DNA from: an uncultured Alphaproteobacteria bacterium
Lineage (GTDB): Bacteria > Pseudomonadota > Alphaproteobacteria > RF32 > CAG-239
Length of the DNA stretch: 64,000 nucleotides
Assembly (NCBI GenBank): GCA_910577205.1
Contig: CAJTMA010000002.1
Coordinates: 1 to 64,000, forward strand
Direction: 5' to 3'
In this document: positions 15,001 to 24,494 of the stretch, piece after piece
Layout of the letters: each line of letters begins with the position of its first letter
Position numbering within the stretch: the stretch's first letter is position 1
Notes under the pieces: generated by a model
Told to the model about the DNA's origin: nothing
Databases searched by the model: none
Seen by the model: only the letters and a program-made list of their open reading frames with translations
Position numbers and translations under genes: made by a program

Positions 15001-16089
15001 ATGTCACAGGTTACGTTAAGTGCCAGTATGCGTTCAAATTTGCTGTCGTTGCAGAAAACGCAGGGTTTAATGGATATCACACAAGAACGTTTATCTACAG
15101 GGTTGGAAGTTAATTCCGCATTGGATAATCCATCGGCTTATTATACAGCGCAATCTTTGGCTTGTCGTGCTAAAGATTTGAGCGCGCTGCTTGACGCGAT
15201 GGGGCAGGGTGTGCAGACGGTCAAGGCTGCCAATGAGGGGCTTGAAGCTATTACGACGTTTGTTCAGCAGGCTAAAGCAATTGCCAATGCTGCTAAAGAT
15301 GAAGCGAATAAGCTTGTTCATTCTACGGGAGAATTTGAAATTCCTGCAGACGGGAATCTGTCTTTGATAATTGGTGATGTTTCTGTTGATGTAGCAGTGA
15401 CGGCGGCCGGGACAACAAGCTTAGAAACTTTGGCAGAGGCAATGAATACGGCAATTGCCGGCAATGCAAAATTGAAAGACAAATTTTTGGCGGCAGCGGA
15501 TGGCGAAACAATTACGGTTAAATCATTAGACAGTCAGGAGGTCACAGTTTCTTTTGAGGGGGCAGGCATTAAACTGAATGGCAGTATCGGAAATGATAAT
15601 CGTTATGAAGCGGTTTCGAGATTCAATGAGGTTCTGGGGCAGATTGATCAGGTGGCGAAAGATGCGGGGTATAAGGGTGTTAATTTACTGCAAGAAAATG
15701 ATATAACCGTTGTTTTTAATGAAGACCGAAGCTCAGCAATTACAGTTGAGGGAGTGGATGCTTCAGCCAAAGGGTTGGGATTGTCTGTCGTGGAAAATTG
15801 GGGTGATACAAAAGTGATAGACGTGTCTATTCAAGAGGCGGAAACTGCGCTTAATACATTGTTGGTAATGTCTTCTGATTTTGGTAATAACTATGCGGTT
15901 ATACAAACGCGTGAAGATTTTACCGAAAGCCTGATTAATGTGTTAAATGAAGGGGCAGATAAATTGACGTTGGCTGACATGAATGAGGAATCTGCCAATA
16001 TGTTGGAGCTGCAGACCAGGCAGCAATTGGCAATAAACTCTTTGTCTTTGGCCTCGCAGGCGGCACTATCTGTGTTGAAACTGTTTTAA
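15001..16089 (+). CDS. Flagellin
   Basis: The filament subunit, 362 residues. The N-terminal D0/D1 region (SASMRSNLLSLQKTQGLMDI, then RLSTGLEVNSALDNPSAYYT) and the C-terminal region (NMLELQTRQQLAINSLSLAS, ending SVLKLF) are conserved flagellin ends. The middle (about 100-210) is a variable surface domain. ATG 15001 follows GGGAGG (14989-14994). It is a lone gene far from flgBC-fliE, with no chaperone or FlaF/FlbT neighbours here, so filament genes are scattered in this genome. Confidence 0.93.
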   Translation: MSQVTLSASMRSNLLSLQKTQGLMDITQERLSTGLEVNSALDNPSAYYTAQSLACRAKDLSALLDAMGQGVQTVKAANEGLEAITTFVQQAKAIANAAKDEANKLVHSTGEFEIPADGNLSLIIGDVSVDVAVTAAGTTSLETLAEAMNTAIAGNAKLKDKFLAAADGETITVKSLDSQEVTVSFEGAGIKLNGSIGNDNRYEAVSRFNEVLGQIDQVAKDAGYKGVNLLQENDITVVFNEDRSSAITVEGVDASAKGLGLSVVENWGDTKVIDVSIQEAETALNTLLVMSSDFGNNYAVIQTREDFTESLINVLNEGADKLTLADMNEESANMLELQTRQQLAINSLSLASQAALSVLKLF

Positions 16090-16165
16090 TTTGGGAGAAA
16101 GTTTACCTTTTTTAAAGGGCTTGGTTGTACACTTAATGTCAGGTAATTTTCCAGATAGGATAAAA

Positions 16166-17449
16166 ATGACTAAGTGGATGGTAACAGGCTTGCTGGCAGC
16201 TGCCGGAATTGTTTGGGGAGCTAACGGGTATGCCGCGTCGGCTGAAAAGGTATCTGCCCCCAAAGAATATACGCAATGGCTGGATGAATTAAAGAAAGAT
16301 ATGTCCAGACGTGGGATTTCTTCTGAAACATTGGCTAAAGTTTATGCCGAGGATTATTATCATCCTGCTCCCGAAGTGGTTAAAATCGATCGTAATCAAA
16401 ATGAGTTTGTGTTGACTTTTTCTGATTATGCCAATCGTGTGGTGACTGCGAAAAGAGTGGCTGAAGCCCGGGAGAAATATAAGGAGCTGTATCCTTCGTT
16501 TAAGCGTTTGGAAAAAAAGAACGGTGTACCGTTTAATTATCTTATCGCTTTTTGGGGGATGGAAACTAATTTCGGACGGCATTTCGGCAATTATCTCGTG
16601 ACTGAGGCTTTGACTATCTTGAGCTATGACAAGCGGCGGCCGAAATTTTTTCGCGAAGAATTGTATCAGGCTTTGAAAATTATTGATACTTGGGGATTAG
16701 ACCATAATCAGATGGAAGGCTCTTGGGCCGGTGCGATGGGGCATTTCCAATTTATGCCGTCAACGTTTAACGCTTATGCCGTTGATTATAACGGTGACGG
16801 AAAAATTGACATTTGGCACTCTTTTGAGGATGCAGCGGGGTCTGCGGCTAATTATTTGCAACAGGCCGGTTGGAAAGCAGGCGAGCCTTGGGGGATGGAG
16901 GTTTCGTTGCCTTGGGACTTTGACTATGCTTTGACAGGCCGACAGAAGAGCAAGACGGTTGGCAAATGGGAAAAACTCGGTGTTAGAACGGTTGACGGCA
17001 AAAAGTTAAAGTTGTCTGGCGGCAGCGAGTGGGCGGTTATTGTTCCTGAAGGCAAAAAAGGCAAGGCTTTTCTTGTCGGGCATAATTTTAATGTTATCAT
17101 GAAGTGGAATCGTTCAGAAAATTATGCACTGGCAATCGGTATGCTTGCGGATTACGCTGCTTCGGAGAAAAAATGGCAAGCGGTTGAAGCGCCGTCATCC
17201 ATGCGTGTGAAAGCAAAAGATGTGGCTAAAATCCAAGCCTTTATCAATAAAATAACGCATTCCAAACTGGATGAAGACGGGCAGCTGGGGAGCAAGACCC
17301 GGGAGGCTATTCAAAAAGTTCAGCGTAAGGCGAAAATGCCGGCGGACGGTTATCCCGATTATCAGCTTCTTAACAAGGTTAACCGCTATAATCCCGAGAT
17401 GGGTTTTGCTGTTCCTGTGCCGCCGCGAAAATTACACAGACAAAAATAA
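16166..17449 (+). CDS. mltB: Lytic murein transglycosylase, MltB family
   Basis: A 427-residue periplasmic enzyme that cleaves glycan strands to form anhydromuramyl ends. The signal peptide is residues 1-24. The SLT_2 domain (about 35-330) contains the catalytic glutamate in WGMETNFGRH (about E133) and AGAMGHFQFMPSTF. A C-terminal peptidoglycan-binding domain (about 355-415) follows. ATG 16166 lies five bases after AGGA and starts a clean signal peptide; an upstream in-frame ATG at 16091 abuts the flagellin stop and is rejected. First gene of the cell-wall cluster continuing with rlpA and dac. Confidence 0.93.
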   Translation: MTKWMVTGLLAAAGIVWGANGYAASAEKVSAPKEYTQWLDELKKDMSRRGISSETLAKVYAEDYYHPAPEVVKIDRNQNEFVLTFSDYANRVVTAKRVAEAREKYKELYPSFKRLEKKNGVPFNYLIAFWGMETNFGRHFGNYLVTEALTILSYDKRRPKFFREELYQALKIIDTWGLDHNQMEGSWAGAMGHFQFMPSTFNAYAVDYNGDGKIDIWHSFEDAAGSAANYLQQAGWKAGEPWGMEVSLPWDFDYALTGRQKSKTVGKWEKLGVRTVDGKKLKLSGGSEWAVIVPEGKKGKAFLVGHNFNVIMKWNRSENYALAIGMLADYAASEKKWQAVEAPSSMRVKAKDVAKIQAFINKITHSKLDEDGQLGSKTREAIQKVQRKAKMPADGYPDYQLLNKVNRYNPEMGFAVPVPPRKLHRQK

Positions 17450-17514
17450 CAAGCTTTACGAAGCGGAAAAAAAAGTTTAGATTGAAGCAACACTAAAATT
17501 TGATGGAAACTTTG

Positions 17515-18399
17515 ATGAAACTTAATAAAGCAAATATCTTGCTGTGCTTAACGGCGCTGATTATGGCGGGCTGTGCTTCCCGAGAAGTGAAGCTGTCGGA
17601 TTCTCCTTATTCTCAAGCGGCGGCGATTAAAGGGCAGGGCGGAAGCTATAAAGTCGGAAAACCATATAAAATTTCAGGAAAATGGTATTATCCGAAGGAA
17701 GATTACAGCTATTCCGAAGTGGGCGTCGCTTCATGGTATGGCAAGGATTTTCATGCCAAGAAAACAGCAAACGGCGAAAAATATGATATGAATACCCTGA
17801 CTGCGGCGCACCGGACGCTGCCGCTGCCTTCTATTGTGCGGGTAACCAACCTGGAAAATGGCCGTTCTTTGGTGTTGCGGGTTAATGACCGTGGGCCTTA
17901 TGCGAAAAACCGGATTATTGATATTTCTAAGCGCGGCGCGCAGCTGCTTGGATATCAGACTCAGGGAACAGCCAAAGTGCGTGTCGAATTGTTGGAAGAT
18001 GAAAGCCGTGAGTTGAAGGCTGCATTATTGAATGAACCAATGCCCAGCCGTTATGAAAAACCGGCAAAGGCAACCGCTTATGCGCAAAATGTTGTTGTGC
18101 CTAAGAAACAAATTGAAGTTTACCGGGCTAGCGAGCCGTTGCCTGCGTATCAAAATGCCAATGCGGCCGATAAAAACTATTTTGTGCAGGCAGGCGCTTT
18201 TTCAAAACAAGATACAGCGCACGACCTTAGCCGCAAGCTGACGCAGTTCGGCAAGACTAATGTGGCAACCGCAGATGTTGACGGCAAACGCTTTTACCGC
18301 GTGCGCTTAGGGCCTTTCAGCTTCCCGGAAGAAGCAGAAGTAACACTTGCCAAAGTGCGGAATTACGGTATTCAGAATGCCAGTGTGGTGCGGGATTAA
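17515..18399 (+). CDS. rlpA: RlpA-like septal lipoprotein
   Basis: A 294-residue lipoprotein. The signal sequence ends in the lipobox M-A-G-C. The double-psi beta-barrel (about 60-150) has GVASWYGKDFHAKKTANGEK, LPLPSIVRVTN and VNDRGPYAKNRIIDISKRGA. The C-terminal SPOR domain (about 215-294, YFVQAGAFSKQD to VRLGPF) binds denuded septal glycan. RlpA proteins are lytic transglycosylases or septal factors. ATG 17515 gives the best signal peptide; starts at 17500/17503 add four or five residues. Confidence 0.92.
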   Translation: MKLNKANILLCLTALIMAGCASREVKLSDSPYSQAAAIKGQGGSYKVGKPYKISGKWYYPKEDYSYSEVGVASWYGKDFHAKKTANGEKYDMNTLTAAHRTLPLPSIVRVTNLENGRSLVLRVNDRGPYAKNRIIDISKRGAQLLGYQTQGTAKVRVELLEDESRELKAALLNEPMPSRYEKPAKATAYAQNVVVPKKQIEVYRASEPLPAYQNANAADKNYFVQAGAFSKQDTAHDLSRKLTQFGKTNVATADVDGKRFYRVRLGPFSFPEEAEVTLAKVRNYGIQNASVVRD

Positions 18400-18423
18400 A
18401 CTGATTAGACAGGGATGATAAAA

Positions 18424-19578
18424 ATGGGTTTGAAACATAAGCTTTATATGACGGCAATTACCGGGGCTGTTTTATTGGGGACGGCCGGACAGGCTGTGGC
18501 TATAGAAACAGCAGCGCGCAATGCGATTTTGATGGATTATGATACCGGGCAGATTCTTTATGCCAAGGATCATCAGAAGATGGTGCCGCCGGCTTCTATG
18601 AGCAAACTGATGACTGTTTATATTTTGTTTTCTAAGCTCAAGGATGGTTCATTATCGTTGGATGATACTTTCAGCGTCAGTGAGAATGCTTGGCGTAAGG
18701 GCGGAGCTGCCAGTGGCGGGTCTACCATGTTTTTGAACATCAACGAAGAAGTCAGAGTTGAAGACCTTATTAAAGGCATTATCATTCAGTCCGGCAATGA
18801 TGCTTGCATCGTTGTGGCTGAGAATATTGCCGGTTCAGAAGATGAGTTTGCCAATTTGATGAATCGGACTGCCAAAAAAATCGGCTTAAATAATAGTTCT
18901 TTTGCTAATGCTACCGGCCTGCCTGATCCGAATCACCGGATGTCGGTGGAAGATTTGGCTTTGTTGGCGCGACGGATTATTTCAGAATTTCCGGGATATT
19001 ACTATCTGTTTTCGCAGAAGACCTTTACGCATAACGGCATTGCTCAGGGCAACCGCAATCCTTTATTGTATTCAATGGCCGGTGCAGACGGTTTGAAAAC
19101 AGGGCATACCGAGGAAGCAGGTTTCAGCCTGACAGCTTCGGTCAAACGCGGTGACCGGCGATTGATTGAAGTAATGACCGGAACTAAAAGCAATAAGGAG
19201 CGTTCTGAAGAGGCCGGCAAAATTATGAGCTATGGTTTCCGTGAGTTTGATAACTATGATATGCTGGCCAAAGGACAGAAAATTGCTGAAATTCCGGTAT
19301 GGTTCGGCACAGAGAAAACTGTCGGGCTGGTTGTCAGCGAGAATGTCAAACGCACAATTAAAAAGAACAAGGCGGCTAAAGTTCAAATGACTGCGGTTTA
19401 TGACAAGCCGGTGAAAGCACCGATAAAAAAAGGTGACAAGCTGGGTGTTGTGAAAGTAACAATACCGGGACAACCTGATTTTGAAGTGCCGTTATTAGCG
19501 GACAGTGATGTGCAAAAACTGGGATTGTTCGGCACTATCGGCGAGAATTTGAAATATCTGGTGTTTGGAGAGAATTAA
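18424..19578 (+). CDS. D-alanyl-D-alanine carboxypeptidase (DacC/DacF type)
   Basis: A low-molecular-weight PBP of 384 residues. The signal peptide is residues 1-26. Serine-protease motifs are SMSK at 58-61, SGN in QSGND and KTG in LKTGHTEEAGF. A C-terminal beta domain (PBP5_C) ends with a short amphipathic tail that would anchor it to the inner membrane. It trims pentapeptides. ATG 18424 is chosen over ATG 18415 because AGGG is then 10 bases away rather than overlapping. tmk starts on the base after its stop. Confidence 0.94.
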   Translation: MGLKHKLYMTAITGAVLLGTAGQAVAIETAARNAILMDYDTGQILYAKDHQKMVPPASMSKLMTVYILFSKLKDGSLSLDDTFSVSENAWRKGGAASGGSTMFLNINEEVRVEDLIKGIIIQSGNDACIVVAENIAGSEDEFANLMNRTAKKIGLNNSSFANATGLPDPNHRMSVEDLALLARRIISEFPGYYYLFSQKTFTHNGIAQGNRNPLLYSMAGADGLKTGHTEEAGFSLTASVKRGDRRLIEVMTGTKSNKERSEEAGKIMSYGFREFDNYDMLAKGQKIAEIPVWFGTEKTVGLVVSENVKRTIKKNKAAKVQMTAVYDKPVKAPIKKGDKLGVVKVTIPGQPDFEVPLLADSDVQKLGLFGTIGENLKYLVFGEN

Positions 19579-20316
19579 ATGGCTTCGCTCAAAGGCAAAG
19601 TTGCGACTAAGGACGGTATTGACGGCGAGGAGATTCCCCAGCTGGAGTTTCCGTTTCCGCCTGTTCCGCGCCCGAACGGCAAGTTTATTACCTTTGAGGG
19701 CGGCGAGGGGACTGGGAAGTCAACCCAGTTAAAGCTGTTGGGCGATTTTTTGCACCAGCGCAAAATTAACAATCTTTTGACTAAAGAGCCGGGCGGAACG
19801 GATATCGGGACGGAATTGCGGCAGTTGTTGGTAACTGGCGATAAAGATAAGTTTGACGCGGTTGCAGAGTGCCTGCTTTATTATGCTGACCGGCGTATCC
19901 ATTTGACTAATAAAGTTTGGCCGGCGTTGAAAGAGGGGACTTGGGTATTGAGCGACAGGTTTGCTGATTCAACGGTTGCTTATCAGTATTATGGGTATGA
20001 CAAGAAAGTTCCGTTGGAAACACTGAACGGCTTATATAAACTGACTGTGGGCGATTTTAAGCCTGATTTGACAATTTTGTTTGATTTGGATCCCAAGGTC
20101 GGTTTGGAACGTTCTTATAAAAAATCATTGAAAATGGAAGTTAAGGAAACCCGGCATGAAAGCCGTGGTCTGGAGTTTCATAACCGTCTGCGCAACGGCT
20201 ATCTGGAAATGGCGGCGGCGGATACCAAGCGTTTTGTGGTGTTAAATGCCGATAAATCAATTGAAGATTTGCACCATGAAGTTATCCGGGTGATTGCCGA
20301 GAGGTTTAAAATCTGA
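19579..20316 (+). CDS. tmk: Thymidylate kinase
   Basis: Phosphorylates dTMP to dTDP; 245 residues. The P-loop is FEGGEGTGKSTQ (about 39-50), the DR-x motif is LSDRFADSTVAYQ and the LID region follows. Compared with the usual 205-215 residues it carries about 34 extra at the N-terminus (ending PVPRPNGK), and no internal start fits the spacing, so the extension may be real. Directly coupled to dac upstream and holB downstream (TGATG overlap), the standard alphaproteobacterial order. Confidence 0.95.
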   Translation: MASLKGKVATKDGIDGEEIPQLEFPFPPVPRPNGKFITFEGGEGTGKSTQLKLLGDFLHQRKINNLLTKEPGGTDIGTELRQLLVTGDKDKFDAVAECLLYYADRRIHLTNKVWPALKEGTWVLSDRFADSTVAYQYYGYDKKVPLETLNGLYKLTVGDFKPDLTILFDLDPKVGLERSYKKSLKMEVKETRHESRGLEFHNRLRNGYLEMAAADTKRFVVLNADKSIEDLHHEVIRVIAERFKI

Positions 20317-21374
20317 TGGCTGAAACCGAAACCGTTGATATTTTGCCGAAAAATAACAGTTATTTGCTAGGGCAGGAAAAGGCTGAACAAGTTCTGTTAG
20401 AAGCCTGGAAAAACAATTCGCTGCATAACTCATGGCTTATCAGTGGGATTGAGGGAATTGGCAAAGCAACGCTGGCCTTTCGTTTTGCCAGGTTTTTGCT
20501 GGCTGCGGATGCGCAGAAAAAAGAGCAATATACCAGTTTGGAGGTCAGCGAAAATAATCCGGTTTTTAAGCTGGTGGTGAATAATGCGCATCCGGATTTG
20601 AAGATTATTGAAAGGGATTATACCGATACTGACCGCCGCAAGATTATGAAAGCGATTAAAGACGGCGAGCAGTTGTCTGATGAGGAGTTGAAGGGGCTTA
20701 AAAAGTCAGCTTTTATCAGGGTGGATGATGTGCGGACCATTAATGAATTTCTCACCAAGCGTTCGGCAGATAATAACTGGCGGGTTGTGGTGGTTGACAG
20801 TATTGATGATATGAATCCGGCCAGCGCCAACGCGGTGTTAAAAGTTTTGGAAGAACCACCGTATAAGACGGTCATTATTCTTATCAGCCATAATCCGAAT
20901 AAGCTTTTGCCGACAATCAAATCCCGCTGTGCCAAGCTGCAGCTGCCGCCGCTGGCTGATAATCATGTGGCAAGCCTGTTGCGGCGTTATCGTCCGTCTT
21001 TAGCTGAAAAAGCCGTACAAAGCTTGGTGGAGATTGCTTCCGGGAGTATCGGGAAAGCCATCGCTTATGCGGATAATGCTGCCTTGACCAAGTATGATGA
21101 TTTGTGTAAGATTGTTTATGCCAAGAATAAGTTCAGTATTGCTGATTTGTTGAAATTCTGTGATTCGGCAGTCAGTGATGAGGATAATTATTACCTGATA
21201 CAGGAATTGGTGCTTAAATTTATTGCCGATAATGTGAAAAACTGTGAACGGCCGGATGAATTGGCCGGAGCTTGGGATAATGCTATTCGGGTTTTTAATG
21301 AAACCGAACGGCTTAATCTGGATAAAAAGCAGGCGCTGATAAATATTATCACCAATGTGATTAAAGTGATTTAA
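20316..21374 (+). CDS. holB: DNA polymerase III subunit delta'
   Basis: A clamp-loader subunit of 352 residues. The AAA+ fold contains the Walker A-like GIEGIGKAT, the Walker B/sensor region (DSIDDMNPASANAVLKVLEEP) with the partner-arginine motif in IKSRCAKLQLPPL, and a C-terminal helical collar. An insertion rich in charged residues lies between the P-loop and the Walker B region (about 70-135). It follows tmk with a one-base overlap. Confidence 0.93.
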   Translation: MAETETVDILPKNNSYLLGQEKAEQVLLEAWKNNSLHNSWLISGIEGIGKATLAFRFARFLLAADAQKKEQYTSLEVSENNPVFKLVVNNAHPDLKIIERDYTDTDRRKIMKAIKDGEQLSDEELKGLKKSAFIRVDDVRTINEFLTKRSADNNWRVVVVDSIDDMNPASANAVLKVLEEPPYKTVIILISHNPNKLLPTIKSRCAKLQLPPLADNHVASLLRRYRPSLAEKAVQSLVEIASGSIGKAIAYADNAALTKYDDLCKIVYAKNKFSIADLLKFCDSAVSDEDNYYLIQELVLKFIADNVKNCERPDELAGAWDNAIRVFNETERLNLDKKQALINIITNVIKVI

Positions 21375-21385
21375 TAAGGAGAGCT

Positions 21386-22183
21386 ATGTTAGTCGACAGC
21401 CATTGTCATTTAGATTTCAATGATTTTGAAGAAGATTTTGAGGAGATTTTGGAAAGAGCCAGAGCCAACGGCGTTACAGCAATGCTGAATGCCGGGAATA
21501 ATATTGGCGAATTGTTCAATCAATTGGCTTTGTCGGAAAAATATCCGTTTATTTATACGGCCGCGGGCGTGCATCCCGATAATGCCGCAGAATATGAAAA
21601 TCTGACGGCAGAAGATTTGCTGGCGCAAACGCAGCATAAAAAAGTGGTTGCTATCGGCGAATGTGGTTTGGATTATTACTATGATAACTGTGCGCGGGAT
21701 ATTCAGATTAAAGTTTTTAAGGAGCATATCAAGGCGGCGCAGGAAAGCGGTTTGTCGTTGATTATCCATACGCGGGAAGCGGAAGAAGATACGATGACGC
21801 TCTTGGGAGATGCTTATAAGGAAAAGCCGTTCAGCGGTGAGTTCCATTGTTTTACCGGCTCGCAGGAGTTGGCGGATTTCGGGTTGTCTATCGGTTTTTA
21901 TTTGTCGGCTTCCGGGATTATTACTTTCAATAAGAGCCATGAATTGCGGGAGGTTTTCGCCAAATTGCCGATAGAGCGGATTTTGGTGGAAACAGATTCT
22001 CCTTTTTTAGCGCCTGTGCCTAAGCGCGGCCGCCGCAATGAGCCGTCCTTTGTGTTGCATACGGCAGAAAAGCTGGCGCAAATTCGCGAAATCCCGCTGG
22101 AAAAGCTGGCGCAAATTACGTCTGATAATTTTTACCGTTTGTTTCGCAAGGCCAGCGACAAAGGGAGATATGATTACAAATGA
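21386..22183 (+). CDS. tatD: TatD family metal-dependent DNase
   Basis: 265 residues with a TIM-barrel amidohydrolase fold. Metal ligands are visible in DSHCHLD (start), GECGLDYY, IIHTREAEED, FHCFTGS and VETDSPFLAP. TatD enzymes are 3'-5' exonucleases involved in DNA repair or quality control. In many alphaproteobacteria metG lies between holB and tatD; here it is absent from that place and found at 25290. The stop overlaps the next start (ATGA). Confidence 0.94.
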   Translation: MLVDSHCHLDFNDFEEDFEEILERARANGVTAMLNAGNNIGELFNQLALSEKYPFIYTAAGVHPDNAAEYENLTAEDLLAQTQHKKVVAIGECGLDYYYDNCARDIQIKVFKEHIKAAQESGLSLIIHTREAEEDTMTLLGDAYKEKPFSGEFHCFTGSQELADFGLSIGFYLSASGIITFNKSHELREVFAKLPIERILVETDSPFLAPVPKRGRRNEPSFVLHTAEKLAQIREIPLEKLAQITSDNFYRLFRKASDKGRYDYK

Positions 22184-22971
22184 AGAGGTTAACTATTCTG
22201 GGCAGCGGTGCTGCGCCCGGTGTGCCGTCTTTGGGGCGCGGTTGGGGGGTATGTGATCCTGAAAATGTGAAAAATCGTCGCTCCCGGACGTCTGTTTATT
22301 TGGAATATGGCGATGTCCGTTTGTTGATTGATACATCTCCTGATTTGCGGTTGCAGCTGTTGGCTAATGATATTCGTTATTTGGACGGGATATTATATAC
22401 TCATGCGCACGCAGACCATGTACACGGGATTGATGATATTCGGGAAATTAACCGCATTATCCGCCAAAATTTGAATTTTTATGCCGGAAGTAAGACTGTA
22501 CGATATATTAAGCACAGTTTTCCTTATCTGCTTTCCAAGCCAAATAAGGTTAACGATGTGGTGCGGCTGCCGAGTATGGTGCCGAATATTATCAAGGCTA
22601 ATCATTCGTTTGAAATTAAAGGGTTAAAAATTACGCCGATTAAGCTTTTGCACCATTGTCCGGAATGTTTGGGCTATATTTTTAATGATGGCGAAATAGT
22701 TTATATTGCGGATTTCAAGGTTATCGCCGAGAGCGGCTATAAGCGTATATTGCGCCGCCCGAAGTTGTTGGTTTTGCCGCTGACAACGCCGTATGGGCAG
22801 CCGGCTCATGCCGGGTTGGAAGATGTATTGGCGGTGATTGAGCGGATTAATCCCGAAAGGGCGGTTATTAACCATATGGCAACGGAATGTGATTATAATC
22901 AAATTATGGCGGCGACACCTGAGAATGTGGTTCCGGCCTTTGATAATATGAAGATTGATATAGAAGATTAG
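22180..22971 (+). CDS. MBL-fold metal hydrolase (PhnP-like)
   Basis: 263 residues. The N-terminus LGSGAAPGVPSLGRGWGVCD and the metal motif THAHADHVHGIDD place it in the PhnP/cyclic-phosphodiesterase-like branch of the metallo-beta-lactamase fold; later histidines lie in LLHHCPECLGY and NHMATECDYN. It follows tatD with a 4-base overlap, the conserved pairing in alphaproteobacteria. The substrate is uncertain: a cyclic phosphodiester or nucleotide is plausible. Confidence 0.9.
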   Translation: MKRLTILGSGAAPGVPSLGRGWGVCDPENVKNRRSRTSVYLEYGDVRLLIDTSPDLRLQLLANDIRYLDGILYTHAHADHVHGIDDIREINRIIRQNLNFYAGSKTVRYIKHSFPYLLSKPNKVNDVVRLPSMVPNIIKANHSFEIKGLKITPIKLLHHCPECLGYIFNDGEIVYIADFKVIAESGYKRILRRPKLLVLPLTTPYGQPAHAGLEDVLAVIERINPERAVINHMATECDYNQIMAATPENVVPAFDNMKIDIED

Positions 22972-22985
22972 AAGGAATTAGGGAA

Positions 22986-23846
22986 ATGTTATGCATTTAT
23001 CATGTGGCGGACAATGACGGCAAGGGTTCTGGAGCTATTGTCAGAACGGTTTATCCCGGGATCGAACTGCTTGGGCTGAATCATGATATGGACATTCCTT
23101 ATGACTATATTCGCAGTCAAGATAAGGTTGTGGTTTGCGACTTTGCGCTGCCGGTCGATTTTATGTTTGAATTAAATGAAAAAATTGACTTTACATGGAT
23201 TGATCATCATGCGTCGGTCATTAATGAATATGATGAAAAAATGGCTGATGGCAAACATAAGCCGATTAAGGGTTTGCGGCGTATCGGCACTGCTGCAATC
23301 GTATTGAGCTGGGAATATTATTATCCGGATAAGCCTGTTCCTGAAGGGGTTATTCTGCTTGGCAAAAATGATATTTTTGATTTGCGGGATGACCGGGTGC
23401 GTCCGTTTGAGTATGCTTTTCAGGCTAACGGGGTTAATGCGCCGGATGATGAAATCTGGGACAAGTTATTTGATGGTCGGCTGAATATTGCTGATACCGT
23501 TGAAAAAGGGCGGGCGATTTTGTCTTGGATAAAAGTGCGTAATTACCGCTTGGTACGAAGCATAGCGTTTGAAAGTGAATATAATGGCTTGAAGTGCATT
23601 TGCGCCAATATGCCGCAAGGTTATTCGGAATTTTTTGATTCTCTGGAAAATATCAAAGACTATGATTTTATGGTCAACTTTTTTATGAATAAGAAAAAAC
23701 GTTGGAATTTGTCTTTTTACAGCGACAAAGATCATGTTGATGTGTCAAAGATTGCGGCAGCGTTCGGTGGCGGCGGGCATTTACACGCTGCGGGAGCTTC
23801 AAAGCTGGTTGAACTTCCTGAATTCTTAAGAAGAAAAAATGACTAA
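22986..23846 (+). CDS. DHH-family phosphoesterase
   Basis: 286 residues. YHVADNDGKGSGAIV near the N-terminus resembles the metal-binding H-x-D-x-D-G motif, WIDHHASV is the DHH motif and AFGGGGHLHAAGAS is the DHHA1 glycine-rich substrate loop. Family members hydrolyse short oligonucleotides or cyclic dinucleotide products (NrnA-like). It lies 14 bases after the MBL gene and overlaps the acetyltransferase by 8 bases, so it is part of the same transcript. Exact substrate unknown. Confidence 0.85.
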   Translation: MLCIYHVADNDGKGSGAIVRTVYPGIELLGLNHDMDIPYDYIRSQDKVVVCDFALPVDFMFELNEKIDFTWIDHHASVINEYDEKMADGKHKPIKGLRRIGTAAIVLSWEYYYPDKPVPEGVILLGKNDIFDLRDDRVRPFEYAFQANGVNAPDDEIWDKLFDGRLNIADTVEKGRAILSWIKVRNYRLVRSIAFESEYNGLKCICANMPQGYSEFFDSLENIKDYDFMVNFFMNKKKRWNLSFYSDKDHVDVSKIAAAFGGGGHLHAAGASKLVELPEFLRRKND

Positions 23847-24462
23847 GCATTGGTCTAAAGTCGAATATTTGCACGAAAGCGTTACTAATCCTAATATCAT
23901 TATCAAAGGGACGCACAGTTATTACAGTGATGCATGGAGTGGCAGTTTTGAAGAATATGTTGTCCGTTATTTGTATGGTGATGTATACAGTCGGGAACAT
24001 TGGAAGCCGCAATGGGAATTAGATAAGCTTTATATCGGCGATTATGTGTGTATTGGTGGTGAAGCCGTTATTTTGATGGGCGGCAATAATACCCATCGTA
24101 CGGATTGGTTCAGCTGTTATCCTTTTCTTGACAAGATTACGGAGGCCTATGAACGAAAAGGCGATACGCATATCGGCGATGGCGTGTGGATTGGAATGCG
24201 GGCGATGATTATGCCCGGCGTGACGATAGGCGAGGGAGCGGTGATTGCGGCGAATGCCGTAGTTACCAAAGATGTTGCGCCTTATACTATTGTTGGCGGA
24301 AATCCGGCAAAAGTTATAAAAAAACGTTTTGACGATGATACTATCCGTGAGATTTTGGCTCTGCATTTATATGACTTGCCGGAAGAAAAATTTGCTGCTT
24401 TGCGCGATGTGCTGTGCGGTAATGATATTGCGGCTCTGAAAAAGGCAATTGAAGCTCTTTGA
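23839..24462 (+). CDS. Xenobiotic/CatB-type hexapeptide acetyltransferase
   Basis: A 207-residue left-handed beta-helix acyltransferase. Hexapeptide repeats run through HIGDGVWIGMRAMIMPGVTI and GEGAVIAANAVVTKDVAPYT, ending in the family turn VGGNPAKVIKKRF. The W-x-G-S-F start (AWSGSFEEYVVRYLYGD) and the NNTHRTDWFSCYPF region resemble Vat/CatB xenobiotic acetyltransferases. It uses acetyl-CoA; the acceptor is unknown, so an antibiotic-resistance role should not be assumed. Last gene of the operon, followed by a strong terminator. Confidence 0.88.
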   Translation: MTKHWSKVEYLHESVTNPNIIIKGTHSYYSDAWSGSFEEYVVRYLYGDVYSREHWKPQWELDKLYIGDYVCIGGEAVILMGGNNTHRTDWFSCYPFLDKITEAYERKGDTHIGDGVWIGMRAMIMPGVTIGEGAVIAANAVVTKDVAPYTIVGGNPAKVIKKRFDDDTIREILALHLYDLPEEKFAALRDVLCGNDIAALKKAIEAL

Positions 24463-24466
24463 AATA

Positions 24467-24493
24467 CAGCCCCGGAAATTCCGGGGCTGTTTG
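24467..24493. terminator. Bidirectional terminator
   Basis: CAGCCCCGGAA (24467-24477) pairs with TTCCGGGGCTG (24479-24489). It lies between the acetyltransferase stop and the convergent HTH gene A, which ends at 24495. Confidence 0.8.
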
Positions 24494-24494
24494 A